A stretch of 64,000 bases of DNA, taken from contig JADJWC010000001.1 of NCBI GenBank assembly GCA_016716565.1, positions 1,302,001 through 1,366,000 of the forward strand. Direction: 5' to 3'. Source of the stretch: a bacterium. GTDB lineage: Bacteria > Bacteroidota > Ignavibacteria > Ignavibacteriales > Ignavibacteriaceae. This document shows, in pieces, positions 18,543-27,303 of the stretch. Position 1 is the first letter of the stretch. Each line of letters opens with the position of its first letter. Under the pieces are notes generated by a model that was not told the DNA's origin, did no database searches, and saw only the letters and a list, made by a program, of their open reading frames with translations. The position numbers were made by a program, and so were the translations under genes.

Positions 18543-19078
18543 ACCGAATTAACGTGAATATTAAAACTATCGTGAGAAATTCACTATTTGTTATGTTGTT
18601 CGGGACAAGCGCCGTAATTAATTTTGGATGCGGAAGTTATTCTTTTACCGGCGCCTCGGTTCCTGAACATTTGAAGACAATAGCAATTCCAATTGCTGAA
18701 GATAAAAGTCCGGCTGCGATTCCGGGATTACGTGAATCATTGACCGATATGCTTATTCAGAAGTTTATAAGCGACAATTCACTGCAGGTTACTGAAAGAT
18801 CAACTGCAGACGCAACTCTGGAAAGCGTTATTACTTCAGTAACTGATGCACCTGCAATTGTAAGCGCTGGTGAAGAAATTACTTCAAGACGATTGACAAT
18901 CAATGTAAAAGTCGTCTACAAAGATCTGGTTCAGAGAAAAACAATTTTTGAAAATACCTTCACTAATCATGGTGATTATGTACCGGGTGAAGCAACTAAT
19001 AACAGAGATAACGCCATAGCAACCGCGATAGATAAAATTTCAGAGGATATTTTGCTGGCCGTAGTTTCCGGCTGGTAA
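18539..19078 (+). CDS. lptE: LPS-assembly lipoprotein LptE family
   Basis: Outer-membrane lipoprotein that plugs the LptD barrel and helps insert LPS into the outer leaflet. 179 aa with a signal peptide and lipobox ending at C31 (INFGCGSYSFTG). The body shows VPEHLKTIAIPIAEDKS, DMLIQKFISDNSLQVT and a C-terminal helix DNAIATAIDKISEDILLAVVSGW-like region, all as in the Bacteroidota LptE family. Start overlaps the sigma-54 activator stop (ATGA), implying translational coupling between a regulator and an outer-membrane assembly factor. Confidence 0.85.
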   Translation: MNRINVNIKTIVRNSLFVMLFGTSAVINFGCGSYSFTGASVPEHLKTIAIPIAEDKSPAAIPGLRESLTDMLIQKFISDNSLQVTERSTADATLESVITSVTDAPAIVSAGEEITSRRLTINVKVVYKDLVQRKTIFENTFTNHGDYVPGEATNNRDNAIATAIDKISEDILLAVVSGW

Positions 19079-19093
19079 TCAAAAGGAAAAATT

Positions 19094-20554
19094 ATGGACA
19101 ATATAGTTTTAATAGGATATTTTGTTTCACTTTCTATTCTTTTCGTTTTCGGACTGCACGGTTTTGTGCTTCTCTATTATCATAGAAAGTATAAAGATGT
19201 AAAGTTCAATCCGGAAAAAGATTTTGAAGTGACTCCACTCGTGACAATTCAACTTCCTTTATACAACGAACTTTATGTAATTGAACGATTAATTGATAAA
19301 GTCTGCGAAATAGAATATCCAAAAGATAAACTTGAAATCCAGGTTCTTGATGATTCAACTGACGAAACAGTTGAAGTTGTTGCAAAAGCTGTAGATACTA
19401 AGAAAAAAGCAGGGTTCAATATTGAACACATAAGAAGAAGCAACCGCGAAGGATTTAAAGCCGGTGCTTTGAAAGAAGGATTGAAAATTGCCAGCGGTGA
19501 ATATGTTGCGATCTTCGATGCTGATTTTATTCCTTATCCAGATTTTCTAAAAAAGACTTTAAAATTCTTTGCAGATGAAAAAGTAGGAATGGTACAAACG
19601 CGCTGGGAACATTTGAATGGAGATCACTCACTAATTACCCGCGCACAGGCACTTGCGTTGGATGGACACTTCGTTATCGAGCAAACAGTTCGAAACAAAG
19701 CAGGTTTCTTCATTAACTTTAATGGAACCGGAGGTGTCTGGAGAAAGTCGTGCATTGAAGATGCAGGAAACTGGCATGCTGATACTTTGACTGAAGATCT
19801 TGATCTAAGTTACCGTGCTCAATTAAATGGATGGAAGTTTGTTTTCTTAAAAGATTTTACTTCGCCTGCAGAACTGCCTCAGGAAATCAATGCTTTGAAA
19901 TCCCAGCAGTTCAGATGGACAAAAGGTGCTATTGAAACTGCGAAGAAAATTCTTCCTCTTGTTTGGAATTCTGATGTTCCGCTGAGGATAAAATTATACA
20001 GCACTTTTCATTTGACGAATAATATTGTGTTTCCGTTCATTCTTTTAGCTGCAATTTTAAATGTGCCGCTCATATTCGTTAAAAACAGCGGTGGTCACGA
20101 AGTCTATTTTGCTTTTATGTCAATCTTTGTTTTGGCATTCATCAGCTCTTTTATGTTCTATCTTTATTCACAGAAAGATATTCATCCCGATTGGCGGAAA
20201 AGAATTGTTCTCTTCCCGATCTTCATGGCTGGAAGCATGGGCTTTGCGTTGAATAATTCCCGTGCTGTGTTTGAAGGATTGCTTAACCGTAAAAGTGAAT
20301 TTGTAAGAACCCCAAAATTCAAATTAGTATCTGAAAAAGATACATGGGTTGGGAAGAAATATTCAAAAAATAAAATTGGCTTTGCAGTTATTGTTGAATT
20401 GATACTTGCATTTTACTGTCTAATTGGTGTGGTATCGAGTATTTACTTTATGGAGATAGCAAGTCTTCCTTTTCAGCTTTTATTTTTTATAGGATTTTCG
20501 TTCGTATCCATTACATCAATAAAGCATGCTTTTGCAAAAAATGCTGCTCATTAA
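19094..20554 (+). CDS. Membrane glycosyltransferase family 2 (cellulose-synthase-like)
   Basis: Processive-type GT2 of 486 aa. N-terminal membrane helix (residues 3-28), catalytic DDSTD at D86-D87, FDADF at D142/D144 for metal and sugar nucleotide, TED at 233-235 as the general base, and Q271xxRW (QQFRW) that binds the growing chain. Four or five C-terminal membrane helices follow from about residue 305. This is the layout of cellulose- and glucomannan-synthase-like enzymes (CslA type), so it probably extrudes a beta-linked polysaccharide; the sugar cannot be told from sequence. No PilZ domain is seen. Lies 15 nt after lptE. Confidence 0.87.
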   Translation: MDNIVLIGYFVSLSILFVFGLHGFVLLYYHRKYKDVKFNPEKDFEVTPLVTIQLPLYNELYVIERLIDKVCEIEYPKDKLEIQVLDDSTDETVEVVAKAVDTKKKAGFNIEHIRRSNREGFKAGALKEGLKIASGEYVAIFDADFIPYPDFLKKTLKFFADEKVGMVQTRWEHLNGDHSLITRAQALALDGHFVIEQTVRNKAGFFINFNGTGGVWRKSCIEDAGNWHADTLTEDLDLSYRAQLNGWKFVFLKDFTSPAELPQEINALKSQQFRWTKGAIETAKKILPLVWNSDVPLRIKLYSTFHLTNNIVFPFILLAAILNVPLIFVKNSGGHEVYFAFMSIFVLAFISSFMFYLYSQKDIHPDWRKRIVLFPIFMAGSMGFALNNSRAVFEGLLNRKSEFVRTPKFKLVSEKDTWVGKKYSKNKIGFAVIVELILAFYCLIGVVSSIYFMEIASLPFQLLFFIGFSFVSITSIKHAFAKNAAH

Positions 20555-20567
20555 TTTTGTTTGAATC

Positions 20568-21230
20568 GTGGATGATAAATTATCAGCAAGAGCTAAATTA
20601 ATTTATGAACGGGACAACAACTCTCCTCTTTTTCTAAGAACAGCCGAATACTATCTTCAAATTGGCGAGCCACAGACTGCTCTTACAATTCTTGAAAACG
20701 GAATAAAAATTTTTTCAGAACATCCGCTGGCTTTTATTATGCTCGCTAAAGTTTTTTTAAAGCTCGGAGATATTCAAAAAGCTGAAGCTTACTTTAAAAA
20801 ATCAAGCGAAGTATTAGATAATCACCTAACTTTTGAACATTATAAATCAGAGTTCAAACTATCCAATAAACCATCTTCACCGTTCGATACTTCGAGAGGA
20901 AGCATTTTTATAAATCAAAACGATGATGACGATGAGTATGAGGAAAGAATAAATAAAAATACAGATTCGGTTGATGACCGGCTTTCCGAAATTGCTGATG
21001 AGTTGATGAACAGAAAAATAGATCGTTCAGAAGACACATCTTTCACTCCTTCTGCTATAAATGAAATTGCCCCTGATAAAACTAAACTAGCAACTGAGAC
21101 ATTCGCTAATATATATCTTTCCCAGGGACAGAAGCTGGAAGCGATTAAAATTTATGAATTACTTATACAACGATTTCCCGATAAGAAAGAATATTATGAA
21201 GCAAAAATTCAGGAAATAAAATCGCAGTAA
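20568..21230 (+). CDS. TPR-repeat protein, cytoplasmic
   Basis: 220 aa, GTG start, no signal peptide. Two or three TPR-like helix pairs at residues 12-85 (AEYYLQIGEPQTALTILENG, AKVFLKLGDIQKAEAYFKKS), an acidic disordered middle (NDDDDEYEERI), and a final TPR (ETFANIYLSQGQKLEAIKIY) near the C-terminus. Presumably a scaffold for a protein complex. It lies 13 nt after the GT2 gene, so an accessory role in that polysaccharide synthase is possible but unproven. Confidence 0.75.
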   Translation: MDDKLSARAKLIYERDNNSPLFLRTAEYYLQIGEPQTALTILENGIKIFSEHPLAFIMLAKVFLKLGDIQKAEAYFKKSSEVLDNHLTFEHYKSEFKLSNKPSSPFDTSRGSIFINQNDDDDEYEERINKNTDSVDDRLSEIADELMNRKIDRSEDTSFTPSAINEIAPDKTKLATETFANIYLSQGQKLEAIKIYELLIQRFPDKKEYYEAKIQEIKSQ

Positions 21231-21268
21231 GTACTGGTAGCCTTTCTATTTATCGTAAACGACATTCA

Positions 21269-21883
21269 ATGACGAAAATTTTATCAGCTAAAAAACTAAC
21301 CAAGAATTTCTACAAAAGGGATGTACTAATTGTTGCGAAAGATTTATTGGGTAAAATTCTGGTGAAAAAAGAAAAAAGTGGAGTGCTGGCAGGTAAAATT
21401 GTGGAAGTTGAAGCTTACCACGGCGATGTAGATGAAGCGTCTCATTCATTCCGCGGTAAAACCAAAAGAAATGAAATTATGTTTGAAGCAGGTGGTTATT
21501 TGTATGTTTACTTCACATACGGCGCACACTTCTGTTGTAATGTTGTAACTGGTACAAAAGGACAGGGTACTGCAGTTTTAATTCGTGCAGTTGAGCCAAT
21601 ATCCGGAATTGAAAGAATGATAGAAAATCGTTTCGGTAGAAAGCTGAAAAATGAAAAAGAAATTTTTAACATCACAAGCGGTCCTGGTAAAGTTTGTGCA
21701 GCTTTTGATATTACTAAATATAATTCCGGCACTGATCTGACTGGAGAAAAAATCTTTCTTCTTCATAAAAAAAAACTTAATGACAGTGAGATTGGTATTT
21801 CAAAAAGAATTGGTATAACAAGATCAGTTGAATTACCTTGGAGATTTTTTATTAAAAATAATCCTTACCTTTCACGCAAATGA
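21269..21883 (+). CDS. 3-methyladenine DNA glycosylase (AAG/MPG type)
   Basis: Base-excision repair enzyme removing alkylated and deaminated purines. 204 aa, family-typical. Seen: LAKDLLGK-like VAKDLLGKILVK, the catalytic EVEAYHGDVDEASHSFRGKT segment (Glu-Ala-Tyr), MFEAGGYLYVYFTYGAHFC with the intercalating-loop Tyr region, VLIRAVEP, and ITSGPGKVCAAF. The reader sees a complete domain. Its stop overlaps the following GT9 start by 4 nt, probably a generic operon rather than a functional link. Confidence 0.9.
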   Translation: MTKILSAKKLTKNFYKRDVLIVAKDLLGKILVKKEKSGVLAGKIVEVEAYHGDVDEASHSFRGKTKRNEIMFEAGGYLYVYFTYGAHFCCNVVTGTKGQGTAVLIRAVEPISGIERMIENRFGRKLKNEKEIFNITSGPGKVCAAFDITKYNSGTDLTGEKIFLLHKKKLNDSEIGISKRIGITRSVELPWRFFIKNNPYLSRK

Positions 21884-22911
21884 AACCGCCGGAAAAAATA
21901 TTGTTGGTCAGGACTGACAGAATTGGTGACGTTGTTTTATCGTTACCGATGGCAGAGGTTATTAAGAAAAAATATCCGCAGTGTAAGGTCTCGTATTTCA
22001 TTCGTGAATACACAAGTGCTTTGCTTGAAGGTAATTCTTTTGTCGATGAAGTAATCATCGCGGAAGAATCTGATGGCAAAATTATTTTTAGTGAGAATCT
22101 CAGAAAAATAAAATTTGAGAAGTTCGATACTTGTGTAGTGATAAATCCAACGCCAAAGATTGCGTTGATAATGTTTCTTGCTGGAATAAAAAACCGGATC
22201 GGTACAGGATATCGCTGGTATTCATTTTTATTCAACAACAAAGTTTATGAGCACCGGAAATACGGCGACAAGCACGAGCTTGAATACAACATTAATTTAC
22301 TCACGCAAATTGGAATCGAAAAAGATATTTCGTCTAAAGATATTAAATTCAATCTGACTACAAATGAAAATAGTCTAAGAAACGTTGAATCATTACTTGT
22401 TGAAAATGGTTACAAACCGAATAACAAGATAGTTGTAATTCATCCCGGAAGCGGCGGGAGTTCGGTAGATCTTCCAAAAGAAAAATTAATTCAACTCACA
22501 AAACTGATCAGTAAGATAGAAAAAGTAACAGTTGTAATCACCGGGAGTAAAAATGAAATTGATCTCTGCAAAGAATTTGAAGTTAATGATTCGGTAATCA
22601 ATCTTGCTGGTGAGCTTGATCTTAATCTATTAAAAGCATTAATAAAAAAATCCAACCTGTTTATTTCCAATTCAACAGGACCGATGCACATCGCTTCCGC
22701 ATTCGGAGTGTATATCATCGGATTTTTCCCTAAAATTTTATCGTGTTCACAAAAAAGGTGGGGACCGTATACTGATAAAAGGACAATCTATGTCCCAACA
22801 ATTGATTGTAGCAATTGTACCCGCGAACAGTGTGAAAAACTCAATTGTATGAATAGCATTGATATTGGCAAAGTATTTGACGAAACTAAGAGCGTATTGA
22901 AAATTCAATAA
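21880..22911 (+). CDS. Glycosyltransferase family 9 (heptosyltransferase-like)
   Basis: 343 aa ADP-heptose:LPS heptosyltransferase family. N-terminal ILLVRTDRIGDVVLSLPMAE, the middle VVIHPGSGGSSVDLPKEKL nucleotide-sugar loop near residue 186, and the C-terminal FISNSTGPMHIASAFG signature near residue 260, with a cysteine-rich end (DCSNCTREQCEKLNC) that resembles the tail of GT9 enzymes. Adds a core sugar to LPS or a glycolipid on the cytoplasmic side. A second GT9 is at 52574, beside Kdo transferase, so the two may act in the same core. Confidence 0.88.
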   Translation: MKPPEKILLVRTDRIGDVVLSLPMAEVIKKKYPQCKVSYFIREYTSALLEGNSFVDEVIIAEESDGKIIFSENLRKIKFEKFDTCVVINPTPKIALIMFLAGIKNRIGTGYRWYSFLFNNKVYEHRKYGDKHELEYNINLLTQIGIEKDISSKDIKFNLTTNENSLRNVESLLVENGYKPNNKIVVIHPGSGGSSVDLPKEKLIQLTKLISKIEKVTVVITGSKNEIDLCKEFEVNDSVINLAGELDLNLLKALIKKSNLFISNSTGPMHIASAFGVYIIGFFPKILSCSQKRWGPYTDKRTIYVPTIDCSNCTREQCEKLNCMNSIDIGKVFDETKSVLKIQ

Positions 22912-22927
22912 TGAATGGAGATCGAAA

Positions 22928-23725
22928 ATGTATTTTAATAAGTGGATGTATGTTTTATTGTTCATAGGATTCAGCGCAATTAGTACATCTCCTCAATCTG
23001 CATTATCAAAGAATGAATTCAGAAGTGTTGAGAACAAAGCATTTAAAGAAGGAGAAAAGCTGACCTTTGACCTGAATTATGGTTTCGTAACTGCAGGTAT
23101 CGCCGTAATGGAAATTCCGAGAATTAAAAAAATATCCGGACGAAATGCTTATCATATTAATTTTGAAGTCAACTCAGTTCCAAGCTTCGATATGTTTTAT
23201 AAAGTACGTGATCGTTACGAAAGTTATCTTGATGTTGAGGGGCTATTTCCGTGGAGATTTGAGCAGCATATCAGAGAAGGTGGATATACACGGGACTTTT
23301 CAGCATTCTTTGATCACAGAAAAGGAAAAGCAAAAACAAGCGAGGGTGAATACGATATACCCCTTTATGTGAACGATATTATCTCAGCATTTTATTATGC
23401 ACGGACAATTGATTACTCAAGTATGAAAGTGAATGACTTAATTAACCTTCAAAACTTTTATAAGGATGAAGTTTATGATCTCGATGTAAAATATTTAGGT
23501 AAAGAAACCATAGAAGTGCCTGCTGGTAAGTTCGAATGTATAATCGTTGAACCGCTGGTGCAGGAAGGCGGCTTGTTCAAACACGAAGGAAATATAATAA
23601 TCTGGCTTACCGATGATGAATTAAAAATGCCTGTAAAAGTCAGAACCAAGATTATAATCGGTCACGTTGAAGCAAAATTAACGAAGTATGAAGGTCTCGC
23701 CGGAAAATTAACTTCAAAGCGTTAA
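22928..23725 (+). CDS. DUF3108 domain protein, exported
   Basis: 265 aa with an N-terminal signal segment (MYVLLFIGFSAISTSPQS). The body matches DUF3108: FKEGEKLTFDLNYGFVTAGIAVMEI, YKVRDRYESYLDVEGLFPWRFE, YDIPLYVNDIISAFYYART and a final VWLTDDE-like WLTDDELKMPVKVRTKI. The family is periplasmic, beta-rich and of unknown role, often near LPS or glycosyltransferase genes, as here after GT9. A palindromic terminator ends the unit. Confidence 0.82.
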   Translation: MYFNKWMYVLLFIGFSAISTSPQSALSKNEFRSVENKAFKEGEKLTFDLNYGFVTAGIAVMEIPRIKKISGRNAYHINFEVNSVPSFDMFYKVRDRYESYLDVEGLFPWRFEQHIREGGYTRDFSAFFDHRKGKAKTSEGEYDIPLYVNDIISAFYYARTIDYSSMKVNDLINLQNFYKDEVYDLDVKYLGKETIEVPAGKFECIIVEPLVQEGGLFKHEGNIIIWLTDDELKMPVKVRTKIIIGHVEAKLTKYEGLAGKLTSKR

Positions 23726-23748
23726 TTCCATATTAAATTGATTATCAG

Positions 23749-23775
23749 GAGGAAGCGATCGCTTCCTCTTTTTTT
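23749..23775 (+). terminator. Palindromic terminator closing the miaB-DUF3108 unit
   Basis: A perfect 20-bp palindrome centred on GCGATCGC (23749-23768) with a further G-T and A-T pair, followed by a run of seven Ts. It lies 23 nt after the DUF3108 stop. Confidence 0.85.
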
Positions 23776-23796
23776 ATTAATCACTGTATAATTTGT

Positions 23797-23804
23797 TAAC
23801 TTTG
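23797..23804 (+). promoter_or_regulatory. Candidate Bacteroidota-type -7 promoter box
   Basis: TAACTTTG fits the TAnnTTTG -7 consensus of Bacteroidota primary promoters. It lies just after a strong terminator and 37 nt before the TTG start at 23841, where a promoter for the CPBP-DUF2007-cdsA-rimO unit is expected. The -33 TTG element is not convincing. Confidence 0.35.
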
Positions 23805-23840
23805 CTTTAAATAAAATTCATAGAAAACTCAAAGCGTAAA

Positions 23841-24815
23841 TTGGAAGAACAAAATAATCAGCAAAATCAACCGGATGTAGAAAATTCGACAGAAATAAAG
23901 AATTTAACCGAATTGCAGTCACCTTATCCGCTAATTTCACCTGTTGCAGCAGCCTTTCTTGGCTTAATTGGTGGATTTATTCTTTATCAGTTTGTTGGCG
24001 GACTGCTGACTATTTTAATTTTTGGCTTCGATATCGAAGCCGCACCTGTGAATGGAATCAGGTTTGTCACAATCATCGGGCAGATACTTTTCATTTTTCT
24101 TCCGGCAATATTATTTAGCAAATGGATTTATGGTGATATTTCGAAAATTATTTCACTAAAAGTACCGCGCATAAAGGAAGTTTTGCTGTTCGTGATTGGA
24201 ATATTAATTCTTACTCCGTTGCTTCAAAGTTATCTTTATATACAAAACTATTTTTTTGAACAATTGGCACAATCCTCTGAATTCATTAACTCGATTAAAT
24301 TCCTGCTTGATTCGCTGAATGAACTTATAGAAAAAACTTTCGGCAATCTGCTCCGTGCTGACAATTTTGTTGAAGTGCTTCTTGTGATAATTACCATCTC
24401 CATCATTCCGGCAATTTGTGAAGAAGTGATGTTCCGAGGTTTTATTCAGAGGAGTTTTGGTTTCAAATTTAAACCGCATATTGCTGCCTGGCTAACTGCA
24501 ATATTCTTTGCATTATACCATTTCAATCCTTATGGATTAATACCGCTTGCAATAATCGGATTCTATCTTGGTTTTGCAGCTTACTCAAGCCAGTCGCTTG
24601 TGATTCCGATAATTATTCATTTCCTGAATAACTTTTTTGCAGTAATGCTGTATTTCATAATCGGTGATGATGAATTATTTAAAAGCAATGTTTCCGATGT
24701 AGCTTCACTGGATACGAACATAATTTACTTTGTCGTGTTGCTGGTTTCGTTTATCGTTTTAATGTTTATCATAAAAAAATATTATCAAAGTAGAAAAATA
24801 GAGGAGACGATATAA
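23841..24815 (+). CDS. CPBP-family intramembrane metalloprotease (CAAX protease/Abi)
   Basis: 324 aa, TTG start, polar N-terminal 45 residues, then about eight membrane segments. The protease core shows CEEVMFRGFIQRSF (EExxxR), FALYHFNPYG with the second-motif His, and IIHFLNNFFAVML with the third-motif His/Asn, so metal-binding residues are complete. Family members process prenylated or peptide substrates or act in bacteriocin immunity. Nothing nearby suggests bacteriocin, so a housekeeping membrane-proteolysis role is more likely. Stop overlaps the next start by 1 nt. Confidence 0.87.
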   Translation: MEEQNNQQNQPDVENSTEIKNLTELQSPYPLISPVAAAFLGLIGGFILYQFVGGLLTILIFGFDIEAAPVNGIRFVTIIGQILFIFLPAILFSKWIYGDISKIISLKVPRIKEVLLFVIGILILTPLLQSYLYIQNYFFEQLAQSSEFINSIKFLLDSLNELIEKTFGNLLRADNFVEVLLVIITISIIPAICEEVMFRGFIQRSFGFKFKPHIAAWLTAIFFALYHFNPYGLIPLAIIGFYLGFAAYSSQSLVIPIIIHFLNNFFAVMLYFIIGDDELFKSNVSDVASLDTNIIYFVVLLVSFIVLMFIIKKYYQSRKIEETI

Positions 24816-25174
24816 TGGCTGTATGTCCAAATTGTAAATATGAATACGTTCCCGGGATAACAATTTGTCCCGACTGTAATACTCCGCTTGTTGATGCATC
24901 TGAATTAAAGAATTACGAAGAACTTTCAGAGCAGGATTGGGCTCTTGTTTATACCGCGTTTAGTGAAATCAAGGTTGAGATGTTAAAGAAAAATCTTCAA
25001 AGCGCTGGTATTGCTGCATCTGTTCTTTCACAGAAAGATTCAAGTTTTCCCGCTCCTGGCGATTTATCAGTAGTAAAGTTATTCGTTAAAAAAGCTGATG
25101 TTCCTGAAGCACTGGAGTTTATTCAGGAAGTAACAAAAAAGGATTTAGATTCCGGGGAAAATGGCAGCGACTGA
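24815..25174 (+). CDS. Zinc-ribbon plus DUF2007 protein
   Basis: 119 aa. N-terminal zinc ribbon with two CxxC pairs (CPNCKYEY at residue 4 and CPDCNTPL at about 18), then a DUF2007 domain (residues 43-110: VYTAFSEIKVEMLKKNLQSAGI, VKLFVKKADVPEALEFI), a ferredoxin-like fold thought to bind signalling ligands or partner proteins. Soluble. Placed between a membrane protease and CdsA, overlapping both, so translationally coupled. Function unknown. Confidence 0.8.
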   Translation: MAVCPNCKYEYVPGITICPDCNTPLVDASELKNYEELSEQDWALVYTAFSEIKVEMLKKNLQSAGIAASVLSQKDSSFPAPGDLSVVKLFVKKADVPEALEFIQEVTKKDLDSGENGSD

Positions 25175-25982
25175 AAACTTTAAAAGAGTTATCGTTTCAA
25201 TTCTTGCAATTCCGATAATCCTTATCTCCAGTTATTTGGGAGGTTATTATTTCTTTGCGTTCGTTACGATTATCAGCATACTTTCGTTTTATGAATTCAG
25301 TCTGCTTGCAAAAAATAAAAATGCAAATGTGAATTTGATTTTTGGCAGTTTAATTATTTTTTCATTGCTGCTAAACGGGTTTCATAAGTTCTATGATCAG
25401 GCTGATTTAATAATATTAGTTTCACTGCTATTGCTTGCAGTAGAATTATTCAGGAATAACGGTTCAGCAATCTTGAACCTCGGTGCAACCTTTCTCGGAA
25501 TTTTCTATATCGGAATTTTTTCAACAACATTCATTTCCATTCGAGAATTCTACTCAGCTGGTATCGAATCAAATATTTACGGTGCGTACTTAATCATTTC
25601 AATTCTTGCTTCTATCTGGATAGGAGATTCCGCCGCTTATTATGGTGGTATTACTTTTGGCAGGCATAAATTATTTCCCCGTGTAAGTCCTAAAAAAAGC
25701 TGGGAAGGAGCAATTTTTGGTTTTATTTTCTCGGTCGGGACTATGATTTTGGCGAAGGTGATTGTGCTGGATTTCCTGAGCTGGCAAAGTGTTGTAATCA
25801 TAGGAATACTTATCGGAACAATTGGACAGATCGGCGATTTGGTAGAATCACTTTTAAAAAGAGATGCAGAAGTAAAAGATTCATCTTCAATAATTCCGGG
25901 TCACGGCGGTTTCTTCGATAGGTTTGATTCGTTGTTGTTCAGTGCACCTGCTATCTGGCTGTATCTAAAATATTTCAATTAA
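25161..25982 (+). CDS. cdsA: Phosphatidate cytidylyltransferase
   Basis: Converts phosphatidic acid and CTP to CDP-diacylglycerol, the precursor of all phospholipids, in the inner membrane. 273 aa with about eight membrane segments. The C-terminal signature is intact: SPKKSWEGAIFGF, GQIGDLVESLLKRDAEVKDS and PGHGGFFDRFDSLLF, holding the family's acidic metal-binding residues. Start overlaps the DUF2007 gene by 14 nt. Confidence 0.93.
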   Translation: MAATENFKRVIVSILAIPIILISSYLGGYYFFAFVTIISILSFYEFSLLAKNKNANVNLIFGSLIIFSLLLNGFHKFYDQADLIILVSLLLLAVELFRNNGSAILNLGATFLGIFYIGIFSTTFISIREFYSAGIESNIYGAYLIISILASIWIGDSAAYYGGITFGRHKLFPRVSPKKSWEGAIFGFIFSVGTMILAKVIVLDFLSWQSVVIIGILIGTIGQIGDLVESLLKRDAEVKDSSSIIPGHGGFFDRFDSLLFSAPAIWLYLKYFN

Positions 25983-25993
25983 TATTTATAGAA

Positions 25994-27289
25994 ATGAAGA
26001 CGCGGGAAAAAGTTAGTGTAATTACATTAGGTTGTGCCAAAAACACAGTTGATTCAGAAAGATTGCTAAGACAATTGCAGCTTAATAATCTTGACCTTCG
26101 CACAAATCCTTCCGAAGCTGATACAGTTATCATAAATACCTGCGGATTTATTGAAGCAGCAAAAGAAGAATCAATCAATACGATAATGAGTACGGTTGCC
26201 AGCAAGAATTCAGGAATAACTAAAAGAATTTTTGTAGCTGGATGTTTGTCAGAGCGGTACAGAGATCAGCTTCAGAGAGAAATTCCCGAAGTGGATGTTT
26301 TCTTCGGGACGGAAGATTATCAAAAAATAATCACTGAACTCGGTGGTGAACTAAAAAAGAATCTACTAGGTGAAAGAGTTCTTTCAACTCCTTCGCATAC
26401 AGCTTACTTAAAAATCTCCGAAGGTTGCGATCATCCCTGCTCTTTTTGCGCAATACCAATAATGCGTGGTCTGCATAAATCCAAATCTATTGAAGAGCTT
26501 GTTGCTGAAACCGAGTTCCTTGCAAAAAACAATACAAAGGAATTGGTGCTTATAGCACAGGATACAACCGATTATGGAAAAGATCTTTACAATAAAAGAA
26601 ATATTGCGGAACTTATCTTAAGACTTAGTGAAGTTAATGGAATTAAATGGATCAGGTTGATGTATGCTTATCCATCAAGGTTTCCGGAAAAACTGATAGA
26701 TGAAATCAAGACTAATGAAAAGGTTTGCAAATACATTGATATTCCATTGCAGCATATATCGGATAATATCTTAAAATCAATGCGGAGAGGAATAACAAGC
26801 CGGCAGACTCGGGAATTACTAACTCAGTTAAGGAATGAAATTCCCGGTTTGGTGCTAAGGACAACTTTCATTGTTGGATATCCCGGTGAAACTGAAAAAG
26901 AGTTTCAGGAGCTATGTGATTTTGTTCGTGAATTTAAATTTGAAAGAGTAGGAACATTCACTTATTCACAGGAAGAAAATACTTTTAGTTACGATCTTGG
27001 TGACCCTGTTCCTGAAGAAGTGAAAAAGGAGCGTCAGAGTACTTTAATGGAAATCCAGCGTGAGATTTCTCTTGAAAAAAATAATGATATGGTCGGAAAA
27101 GAACTGAAAGTATTAGTTGAATCTAAGGAGGGAGATTTTTATGTTGGAAGAAGTTACCGGGATGCACCCGAAGTTGATGGAGAAGTTTTAATAGATGCTG
27201 ATGATACCGAAATTGTTCCGGGTAATTTTTATGTGGCGCAGGTTTATGATTTTGATGAATACGATCTTTTTGCTAGAATTAAGAAATAA
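25994..27289 (+). CDS. rimO: Ribosomal protein uS12 methylthiotransferase
   Basis: Radical-SAM enzyme adding a methylthio group to the conserved Asp of ribosomal protein S12. 431 aa. N-terminal domain with TLGCAKNTVDSERLL, INTCGFIEAAKEES and VAGCLSERY cysteines; radical-SAM cluster in EGCDHPCSFCAIPIMRG near residue 140; and C-terminal TRAM domain (GKELKVLVES). The RGxHKSK-type motif after the cluster and the GCAKN start separate it from MiaB at 14420. The window thus holds both methylthiotransferases. Confidence 0.95.
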   Translation: MKTREKVSVITLGCAKNTVDSERLLRQLQLNNLDLRTNPSEADTVIINTCGFIEAAKEESINTIMSTVASKNSGITKRIFVAGCLSERYRDQLQREIPEVDVFFGTEDYQKIITELGGELKKNLLGERVLSTPSHTAYLKISEGCDHPCSFCAIPIMRGLHKSKSIEELVAETEFLAKNNTKELVLIAQDTTDYGKDLYNKRNIAELILRLSEVNGIKWIRLMYAYPSRFPEKLIDEIKTNEKVCKYIDIPLQHISDNILKSMRRGITSRQTRELLTQLRNEIPGLVLRTTFIVGYPGETEKEFQELCDFVREFKFERVGTFTYSQEENTFSYDLGDPVPEEVKKERQSTLMEIQREISLEKNNDMVGKELKVLVESKEGDFYVGRSYRDAPEVDGEVLIDADDTEIVPGNFYVAQVYDFDEYDLFARIKK

Positions 27290-27303
27290 TAAGGAATATT
27301 AAA

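Noticed and set aside
23749..23768. GCGATCGC palindrome as a HIP1-type repeat
   Set aside because: Occurs once here at the centre of a terminator with a T run; cyanobacterial HIP1 is a genome-wide octamer.
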